Made by a program: the position numbers and the translations under genes
Source: M55B112 sp040903745
GTDB taxonomy: Bacteria > Bacteroidota > Bacteroidia > Bacteroidales > GCA-2748055
DNA: 30,694 nt
Reading direction: 5' to 3'
Assembly (NCBI GenBank): GCA_040903745.1
Contig: JBBDUV010000069.1
Location: 1 to 30,694, forward strand
Shown: piece after piece, positions 24,527 to 30,694 of the stretch
Layout: every line of letters begins with the position of its first letter
How positions within the stretch are numbered: the stretch's first letter is position 1
The notes under the pieces: model-generated
The model's input: only the letters and a program-made list of their open reading frames with translations
Database searches by the model: none
What the model was told of the DNA's origin: nothing

Positions 24527-26548
24527 TTGAAACAGCGTACCACTATATTCAGACAGCTAATTTTAAATATTGTCATTCCGGCAATACTTGCGCTGTTGGC
24601 TCTTGGGGCGATCAATGTACAACAGACCTGGAGCATTCTTGAGGAGGCGAGTAAGAGTAAGAGCGAGCTCATTAGTGAAGAGATCAGGCAGATTCATGAA
24701 ATGCAGGATATGGCCATGCGCATTTTGGAAAAGCAGATTGATCCGGATCTTAGAAGGTTCAGCAATCTGTTGGTGAATAATACTTTCAAAAATACGGATA
24801 ATATTGAAACGGTTGACTTGAGATCCATCCAGCAAAAAATAGGTATGGATTCATCGAATCAGGATATCTATGTGATTAACAGGGATGGTATTGTTGTAAA
24901 TACCACATTCAATCCGGATCTGGGGCTTAATTTTTTTGAATTTGGCAAAGAGCACAAGGAAATGCTTGAAGAGGTATGGAAAAGCGGGACATTTCTAAGT
25001 GAGAAATTTACCATTGAGAATTCAACCAAGCGGCTGAAAAAGTTTACCTATATGCCCACGTTCGATGGAAAATTTCTCATAGAGCTCGGAATTTACTCAG
25101 CTCAGGCCGACAGTATCATTGATTTTGTGAAGGAGAGAATGAACAGTATGTCTGATAAACAGACCAATATTATTTCTGTAGATCTTTTTATTGGCATGCA
25201 AAATCCTTTATGCCTGAATGGCAATGCTACCATAAAAGAGGAATTTGCGGGGTATTACAGGGAGGTAATGGAAAACAAGGTGAGGATTACCCTGGACCAC
25301 CGCAAGGCCAATCCACCCGTCAGGCGAGACTTCATTTACATGGACCGTAAAAACACAAGTCTTTACAAGGAATCTGTAATTCGCATCATCACCGATATAA
25401 GCGAAGAGAAAGCGATACTGCAAAAAGAATTGTTGAGGTTTATGTTGGTCTTTTTTGTTACGGTTTTGATTGTGGTCATCATGCTCTACCGTAAAACAAA
25501 AGTGATCACGGATCCCATTAAGCGGCTTGTGGCGAATGTCAACAGGATTACTGCAGGACACCTGAATGAGCGAGCTGAAGTTGTCGGAAACAATGAGATT
25601 GCATCTTTATCGGAGCAATTTAACAACATGATCGAGGAGTTGGAGAGTTACTATAACGAACTGGAGCAGAAGGTGAAGGAACGTACCGCTGAAGTGGTGG
25701 CGCAGAAAGAGGAGATTGAGGCACAGCGAGACACCCTGCAGGAACAAAGCAATTTGCTATCAAAAACCAATGAATCCCTGCAAATTGCATACACCGAAAT
25801 TGAAGACAGCATTCATTATGCCAGCAGGATACAGAATGCCATCTTGCCCCCCGATGATTTTCTGAAAAAGGTTATTCCGAACGCCTTCTTTTTTTACAAG
25901 CCCCGCGATATTGTAAGCGGTGATTTTTTTTGGGTTGCGTCTAAAAACGAGAAGGTTGTTATTTCCGCAGTTGACTGCACCGGACATGGTGTGCCGGGTG
26001 CATTTATGTCGATTGTCGGTAACAACCAGCTAAATTATGCGCTGAATGTTAAGAATGAGACGCAGCCATCCGAAATTTTACGAATTCTCGATGACGGCGT
26101 TACTGCAACGCTGAGGCAAACTAAAAATGAATCGGTTCAGGATGGGATGGATCTGGCAATGATAACAATTGATAAAAAGAGCAGGAAGTTACAATTTGCA
26201 GGAGCATTTAATCCGCTGGTACTGGTTCGAAAGGGGGAGCTTCTTAAGTTTAAGGCAGACCGGGTTCCAATAGGGGGTCATATTATTGAGGCAAAAAAGA
26301 ACTTTACTAACCATGAAATCGATTATGAGAAGGGAGATGTGGTTTATATCTTTTCTGATGGATATCCAGATCAGTTTGGGGGTCCAAAAGGCGGTAAGTA
26401 CATGTCAGGCAGATTTGTTAAATTTCTTCAAAGTATAGCAGATCAGCCGATTGACAAGCAATATGACTTGCTTGAGAATGAGATTAATGAATGGATGGGT
26501 GAGGAACCTCAGGTGGATGATATACTGGTAATTGGTGTTAGACTTTAA
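24527..26548 (+). CDS. Membrane sensor with HAMP domain and SpoIIE-type PP2C phosphatase
   Basis: A 673-residue serine/threonine phosphatase of the SpoIIE group. Order: transmembrane helix 11-29; a periplasmic region of about 270 residues with a Cache-like part (QDIYVINRDGIVVN, 112-125); transmembrane helix 303-321; HAMP from about 322 to 375; coiled coil about 370-435; PP2C domain 455-673. The metal-binding aspartates are visible in DIVSGDFFW (461-469), AVDCTGHGVPGAF (481-493), FSDGYPDQFGG (609-619) and VDDILVIG (663-670). The start is TTG, 3 bases after the previous stop: no ATG lies before the first membrane helix, so TTG is required to keep it. The partners of such phosphatases are normally STAS or anti-sigma proteins, none of which is in the window. 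Confidence 0.92.
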   Translation: MKQRTTIFRQLILNIVIPAILALLALGAINVQQTWSILEEASKSKSELISEEIRQIHEMQDMAMRILEKQIDPDLRRFSNLLVNNTFKNTDNIETVDLRSIQQKIGMDSSNQDIYVINRDGIVVNTTFNPDLGLNFFEFGKEHKEMLEEVWKSGTFLSEKFTIENSTKRLKKFTYMPTFDGKFLIELGIYSAQADSIIDFVKERMNSMSDKQTNIISVDLFIGMQNPLCLNGNATIKEEFAGYYREVMENKVRITLDHRKANPPVRRDFIYMDRKNTSLYKESVIRIITDISEEKAILQKELLRFMLVFFVTVLIVVIMLYRKTKVITDPIKRLVANVNRITAGHLNERAEVVGNNEIASLSEQFNNMIEELESYYNELEQKVKERTAEVVAQKEEIEAQRDTLQEQSNLLSKTNESLQIAYTEIEDSIHYASRIQNAILPPDDFLKKVIPNAFFFYKPRDIVSGDFFWVASKNEKVVISAVDCTGHGVPGAFMSIVGNNQLNYALNVKNETQPSEILRILDDGVTATLRQTKNESVQDGMDLAMITIDKKSRKLQFAGAFNPLVLVRKGELLKFKADRVPIGGHIIEAKKNFTNHEIDYEKGDVVYIFSDGYPDQFGGPKGGKYMSGRFVKFLQSIADQPIDKQYDLLENEINEWMGEEPQVDDILVIGVRL

Positions 26549-26571
26549 TAGTGCAAAATAAATAATTGTTT

Positions 26572-29500
26572 ATGAGCAACAAACTCAGTCAGGCTGATGC
26601 ATTGTTTAACCCATTTCCCGGTCTCCGTCCCTTTACACCGGATGAATCGCATCTCTTCTTTGGAAGAGAGGGGCAGAGCAAATCGGTACTGAGTTCACTC
26701 GAGGCCAATAACTTCGTTGCGGTAATAGGTGCTTCTGGAAGTGGTAAATCATCCCTGATCTATTGCGGAGTCATCCCGGCACTTGATTCAACTTCCGGTA
26801 ACCGTTGGATCACTGTCTCCACCCGTCCCGGAATCAATCCGATCGTGAATCTTGTTGCATCCCTTACTGGAACTTTTCATGACGAGGTATCGGAGGAATC
26901 TTATGAAAAACTCTTTTCGGGTGAGATGTCTATCAACGAGTGGATCTCCGGAATACTTCCCCATGGTAAATCGCTGTTACTGGTGGTCGACCAGTTCGAG
27001 GAAGTTTTCCGATACAAGGAGACCAGGGCCAATGAAGCGGATCATGATGAAGTTAACCGTTTCGTTGAGATAATCTACAATGCCTGTTCTGAAAAGAACA
27101 GTGCTATTAGTGTGGTACTAACGATGCGTTCTGATTTTATTGGTGAGTGTTCGGTTTTCCAGGATCTTACTGAACTGATCAACAGGAGCAATTACCTGAT
27201 CCCGCAAATGACCCGGGAAGATTTCAGGAAAGCCATTGAAGGACCTGTTAAAGTAGGAGGTGCTACCATCGACAAGGCATTGGTGGACCAGTTACTGGAT
27301 GAGGTTGGAGAGAATACCGATCAGTTACCGGTGTTGCAGCATTCACTAATGCGGACATGGGATTACTGGGCTATACAGGACAATCCTGAGAAGGCGATTT
27401 CCATGGGCGATTACGAGGCCATCGGGCGCATGGAAAAGGCGTTGTCCGACCATGCCAATGAAGCTTATGAAGAGTTGAATGAAGGCCAGCGCATCATCTG
27501 CGAGCATCTTTTCAAAACCATTACTGAAAAGGGAGGAGACAACAGGGGAGTGCGAAGGCCTTCAAGCATAAAGAGAGTAGCTGCGATCTCATTGTGCACT
27601 GCGGAGGAGATCATCGATATTGCTGAAGTATTCCGCACACGGGGAAGGACCTTCCTTACACCTTACCAGCCCGTTGTGCTGGATGAAAATACCGTACTTG
27701 ATATTTCCCATGAATCCCTCATGAGAATATGGGACAGGCTGAGATTATGGGTGGATGAAGAGGCCTCCTCTGTTCAGATGTATAAAAGGCTTTCAGAGGC
27801 AGCAGCACTTTACCAGGCAGGCAGTGCTGGATTATGGAGACCCCCTGATTTGCAGTTAGCGCTTAATTGGCGTGATAATCAGAACCCTACATTGACCTGG
27901 GCAGTGCAGTACAGTCCTGCTTTTGAAAGAGCCATGGTATTTCTGGATACCAGCGATGCTGAATTTAAAAAGGAGGAGGAAAACAAAATCCGCCTACAGA
28001 AAAGGCGCCTGAAGGTGACACGTATGTTTTCATTGGTGTTAGGGGGTATTGCGGTGATCGCTATGGGGCTGTTTTTGTGGACGCGCGACCTGCAAAGTCA
28101 GGCAGAAGCCAGAAGACTTGAGGCTGAAGAGCAGACCTTGTTGGCTGAACAGAGTGCTGAAGAGGCTATGAGGCAAGAGGCTGCGGCATTGGCAGCCCGT
28201 GATACGGCTGATGTGGAGCGTGAACGCGCTGTTTTAGCCTCAGATCTTGCTGAACAGAGAAGGCAGGAGGCAGAAGAAGCGACCACTTTGGCAAGGCAGA
28301 GGCAGTTAATGGCCGACATGAGTGCAGAGGAGGCACGGGTGGCTGAGGCTCTTGCACAAGCCAATGCCGACACCGCCAGAATGCAACGGATAAGGGCCGA
28401 ACAGGCCAGTGAGGAGGCATTGAAAAGGCGGATGCTTTCTATTGCGCAGTCCATGGCTGTGAAAAGCGATCAGATGAGCGCTGATACTGTATTAAAAGGA
28501 TTGTTGGCTTTTCAATCATATAGTTTTAATAAAGAATATGAGGGTCTTCCCTATGATCCGGATGTATTTATTGCCTTGTATAACGGATTAAAATACTTCA
28601 AAGGTGACAGTCACAATATTTTAAAGGGACATACAAGCATTATAAGGACGCTGGAACAGCGTAATGATTTCCTGTTATCTGGAAGTAGTGATGGACAAAT
28701 TATCAAATGGAACATTGAGGATCAATCATCTTCTGTACTTCTGTCTGATCTGCCGATAATACGAAAGCTTGATTCACAGAACCAGAGACTTATCTGCCTG
28801 ACTGATAACAGTATTATAAATTTTGATTTAACAAATAACCTTTTTGAAAACCATAGTTTTCAGAACAATGTCATTAAGGATTTCTTTGTGCTAAATGACG
28901 GAAATTACCTGTTGGTATATAATAACAAAATCATGATCTCAGACGATTACAAAAAGTCTGGAAATGAATTTTTTAAATCTGATGCAAGAATAAATGTTGC
29001 CAGGTTTGATGATCAAAGCGGTAAACTCTTTGTGGCATTGGCGGATGGTAAGATTTACGCTTGGAACAATATAAGTTCCTTTGATGAAAGTCCGGTTCTT
29101 CTTGCAGATATACCCAATGCATACTGGGGAGAGGTCAACTTTAATGGTCCGAAAAATCAAGTTGCCGCGGGAACAGGAAGCAATGAAGGAGCAATATATC
29201 TCTGGGATTACAAATCCGGAGACTTAATTACATCCCTCAGGGGACATAATGCAAAGATTACCGGGATCAGTTTTACTTCGGACGGTACCCTTATGGCCTC
29301 TTCCAGTTATGATGGTACAGTAAGTCTTTGGCATGTAGATGATTTAAATTCGCTGCCAATTGTATTTGATGAACATGCAACCTGGGTTACCTCCATAGTT
29401 TTCTCTGATGATGATAAGTATGTGATTAGCGGCGATAAAGATGGTAATTTACGTAACCTTCCCATTGAAATATCATCCATTGCCATAGAGTATTGTGATT

Positions 29501-29589
29501 ATCTGACCAGGGATCTGACAGAAAATGAATGGCAAAACTATATTGGTACAGATATCCCATATAAACCCGCTAAATGCAATAACAGGTAA
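26572..29589 (+). CDS. Membrane-anchored nSTAND ATPase with coiled coil and WD40 repeats
   Basis: With the ATG at 26572 the protein has 1005 residues (a TTG two codons earlier is less likely). It opens with FPGLRPFTPDESHLFFGRE, the N-terminal signature of novel STAND ATPases (nSTAND1). Walker A is GASGSGKSS (53-61), Walker B LLLVVDQFEE (135-144, D140), and MRSDF lies further on. A winged-helix-like part leads to a single membrane segment at 486-503, preceded by the basic KRRLKVTR. Residues about 505-623 are an Ala/Glu/Arg-rich coiled coil. From about 686 there are WD40 repeats with ends IKWNIE, YAWNN, YLWDY and SLWHV; the middle blades are degenerate. By the positive-inside rule the ATPase is cytoplasmic and the WD40 part periplasmic. 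There is no N-terminal effector domain. Confidence 0.9.
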   Translation: MSNKLSQADALFNPFPGLRPFTPDESHLFFGREGQSKSVLSSLEANNFVAVIGASGSGKSSLIYCGVIPALDSTSGNRWITVSTRPGINPIVNLVASLTGTFHDEVSEESYEKLFSGEMSINEWISGILPHGKSLLLVVDQFEEVFRYKETRANEADHDEVNRFVEIIYNACSEKNSAISVVLTMRSDFIGECSVFQDLTELINRSNYLIPQMTREDFRKAIEGPVKVGGATIDKALVDQLLDEVGENTDQLPVLQHSLMRTWDYWAIQDNPEKAISMGDYEAIGRMEKALSDHANEAYEELNEGQRIICEHLFKTITEKGGDNRGVRRPSSIKRVAAISLCTAEEIIDIAEVFRTRGRTFLTPYQPVVLDENTVLDISHESLMRIWDRLRLWVDEEASSVQMYKRLSEAAALYQAGSAGLWRPPDLQLALNWRDNQNPTLTWAVQYSPAFERAMVFLDTSDAEFKKEEENKIRLQKRRLKVTRMFSLVLGGIAVIAMGLFLWTRDLQSQAEARRLEAEEQTLLAEQSAEEAMRQEAAALAARDTADVERERAVLASDLAEQRRQEAEEATTLARQRQLMADMSAEEARVAEALAQANADTARMQRIRAEQASEEALKRRMLSIAQSMAVKSDQMSADTVLKGLLAFQSYSFNKEYEGLPYDPDVFIALYNGLKYFKGDSHNILKGHTSIIRTLEQRNDFLLSGSSDGQIIKWNIEDQSSSVLLSDLPIIRKLDSQNQRLICLTDNSIINFDLTNNLFENHSFQNNVIKDFFVLNDGNYLLVYNNKIMISDDYKKSGNEFFKSDARINVARFDDQSGKLFVALADGKIYAWNNISSFDESPVLLADIPNAYWGEVNFNGPKNQVAAGTGSNEGAIYLWDYKSGDLITSLRGHNAKITGISFTSDGTLMASSSYDGTVSLWHVDDLNSLPIVFDEHATWVTSIVFSDDDKYVISGDKDGNLRNLPIEISSIAIEYCDYLTRDLTENEWQNYIGTDIPYKPAKCNNR

Positions 29590-30608
29590 TGAAACGTTTC
29601 TTAATTTTTATATCACTTGTGTTTTTGAGTATATTAGCTTTACAAGCTCAAAATACTTGCACAGAGCAGCTGCGGATCGCGCAAAGAAGTTTTGATGACG
29701 GTCAGCTTGATGGTATTCCTACGATGCTGTCAGATTGTATGAAGAGTGGATTTACAAATGAGGAGAAGGCTAATGCCTATAAGCTGCTTATTCAGACCTA
29801 TCTTTTCAGCGAGAAAATACAAGAGGCAGATGAGGTAATGATGCAGTTCTTAAGCGAATTTCCCAGCTATTCCATTGCAGTGAACGACCCGAAAGAGTTT
29901 ATTAGCCTTTATAACACCTATCGGACTACACCCATTTTTAAATTGGAGGTATTGGGTGGATTAAGACTTGGATTTCCATTTGTTTCTGAAGATTTTAGTG
30001 CTTCCCCAGGTAATTCGGATATACCCGAATATTTTATGGGTGCTGGATTCGGTCTGGAGGCCAATTATATCAATATTATTACTGGAAATTTCAGCTATAG
30101 TGCAGGACTATCTTTTACCTATCTATCTACCGGATACTGGGATGAACCCTACTATTATTCTACCATCGAAGCTACATTCTGGAATATGTACACAGGAATA
30201 CCTTTATCAATAAGATATGATTATGATTTCAGGGGGCTAAATCTCTTCGCAATAGCCGGGATTGAGCCGGTCTACCTTGTAAATAGCAGAATGGATTTTA
30301 CCCGTACCGATAATATCATTGGGAGGGAGCCAATTACCGGTGTTGAGAATTTAACTTTTTACCACAGGAAAATGGACGTTCGCCCGTTTTTTGGAGCAGG
30401 TATATATGTTAATCTTGGCAGAGATCAACTAACGGCGTCTATCAATTATAAGTTCAGTACAATTAATCAGATTGACGAAAATAATTATTTATCGAATTGG
30501 ACCTTAAACGAAAAATACCTAGCCATCGAGGATGAGCTGTTTATTAATCAGTTAAGCTTCTCTATCTCCTATATCCGCCCCATTTATAATCCAAAGAAAA
30601 TCAGGTAA
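29589..30608 (+). CDS. Secreted protein with TPR-like N-terminus and outer-membrane beta-barrel
   Basis: The 339-residue protein starts with a signal peptide (basic MKR, hydrophobic 4-18, probable cleavage after LQA at 20). Residues about 23-110 are helical and TPR-like, with two cysteines (24, 50) that could pair in the periplasm. From about 118 to the end are alternating aromatic/glycine-rich strands (LEVLGGLRLGF, GAGFGLEANYI, SFTYLS, FFGAGIYVNLG, INYKFS) ending in FSISYIRP, as in the eight-stranded PorT/OmpX-like barrels of Bacteroidota. Its ATG overlaps the stop of the nSTAND gene by one base (TAATG), a strong sign of coupled translation, so it probably works with that protein. The ligand or partner is unknown. 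Base composition is clearly AT-rich, like the preceding WD40 part. Confidence 0.85.
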   Translation: MKRFLIFISLVFLSILALQAQNTCTEQLRIAQRSFDDGQLDGIPTMLSDCMKSGFTNEEKANAYKLLIQTYLFSEKIQEADEVMMQFLSEFPSYSIAVNDPKEFISLYNTYRTTPIFKLEVLGGLRLGFPFVSEDFSASPGNSDIPEYFMGAGFGLEANYINIITGNFSYSAGLSFTYLSTGYWDEPYYYSTIEATFWNMYTGIPLSIRYDYDFRGLNLFAIAGIEPVYLVNSRMDFTRTDNIIGREPITGVENLTFYHRKMDVRPFFGAGIYVNLGRDQLTASINYKFSTINQIDENNYLSNWTLNEKYLAIEDELFINQLSFSISYIRPIYNPKKIR

Positions 30609-30609
30609 A

Positions 30610-30694
30610 ATGAAACCAATATATCCAATATTCTTTCTTATTGTTTTACTGTGTTCTTGTGATAAATCCATTTCTGATTTTCAGTCAGAAAATT
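30610..30694 (+). CDS. Start of a lipoprotein gene, cut by the window edge
   Basis: An ATG one base after the stop of the barrel gene opens a frame that stays open to the right edge. The 28 visible residues form a lipoprotein signal: MKP, a hydrophobic stretch, and the lipobox LCSC with the lipidated cysteine at residue 17, followed by DKS. The tight spacing makes it the fifth member of the plus-strand array. Nothing can be said of the mature part. Confidence 0.75.
   Translation, partial: MKPIYPIFFLIVLLCSCDKSISDFQSEN

Noticed and set aside
26566..26571. TTG at 26566 as the start of the nSTAND gene
   Set aside because: An ATG two codons downstream in the same frame gives the usual short N-terminus before FPGLRPF.
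28098..28454. Repetitive GC-rich stretch with long antisense frames
   Set aside because: The repeats are the Ala/Glu/Arg codons of the coiled coil of the nSTAND protein; the antisense Ser/Ala/Cys-rich frame is a by-product.
1..30694. CRISPR arrays, rRNA genes, tRNA genes and prophage genes
   Set aside because: I saw no regularly spaced direct repeats, no rRNA or complete tRNA signature and no phage structural or integrase gene.

Overview
The window looks like a chromosomal segment of a Bacteroidota bacterium. Signs of this are: topoisomerase IV of the Bacteroidota type with parE ahead of parC; promoter-like elements of the form TAnnTTTG instead of TATAAT; few Shine-Dalgarno sites and several TTG/GTG starts; a GYDIA-type GHMP kinase; and a SpoIIE phosphatase, nSTAND-WD40 protein, beta-barrel protein and lipoprotein in one run. 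The order and genus cannot be fixed from sequence alone.

Layout. 1-268 is the 3' end of a gene entering from the left, possibly a transposase remnant. 474-5777 (minus strand) is parE-parC-aroK. 5778-5967 is non-coding, with a terminator-like hairpin and a second perfect hairpin that may belong to a dispersed repeat. 5968-6741 is a methyltransferase-like protein of unknown role. 6886-9325 is plsC and fhs. 9392-20247 (minus strand) is a tight nine-gene array. 20398-21168 is a queuosine-precursor transporter. 21169-21412 is a divergent promoter region. From 21413 to the right edge, five plus-strand genes sit almost end to end.

The nine-gene array is the main discovery. In transcription order it encodes methylcrotonyl-CoA carboxylase beta, methylglutaconyl-CoA hydratase, methylcrotonyl-CoA carboxylase alpha, an acyl-CoA dehydrogenase, type 2 IPP isomerase, class II HMG-CoA reductase, a GYDIA GHMP kinase (probable phosphomevalonate kinase), diphosphomevalonate decarboxylase and mevalonate kinase. 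Read as chemistry, this goes from isovaleryl-CoA (from leucine) to HMG-CoA, mevalonate, IPP and DMAPP. No thiolase, HMG-CoA synthase or HMG-CoA lyase is in the array. The carboxyl carbon added by the carboxylase is the one removed by the decarboxylase, so the five-carbon isovaleryl skeleton could pass intact into isoprenoids.

The right-hand plus-strand array encodes a nucleotide-transporter-like membrane protein with HEAT repeats, a sensor-HAMP-SpoIIE phosphatase, a membrane-anchored nSTAND ATPase with WD40 repeats, a TPR/beta-barrel outer-membrane protein and the start of a lipoprotein. It looks like an undescribed envelope signalling module. The nSTAND gene drops sharply in GC content between its ATPase/coiled-coil half and its WD40 half, which suggests an exchanged sensor domain.
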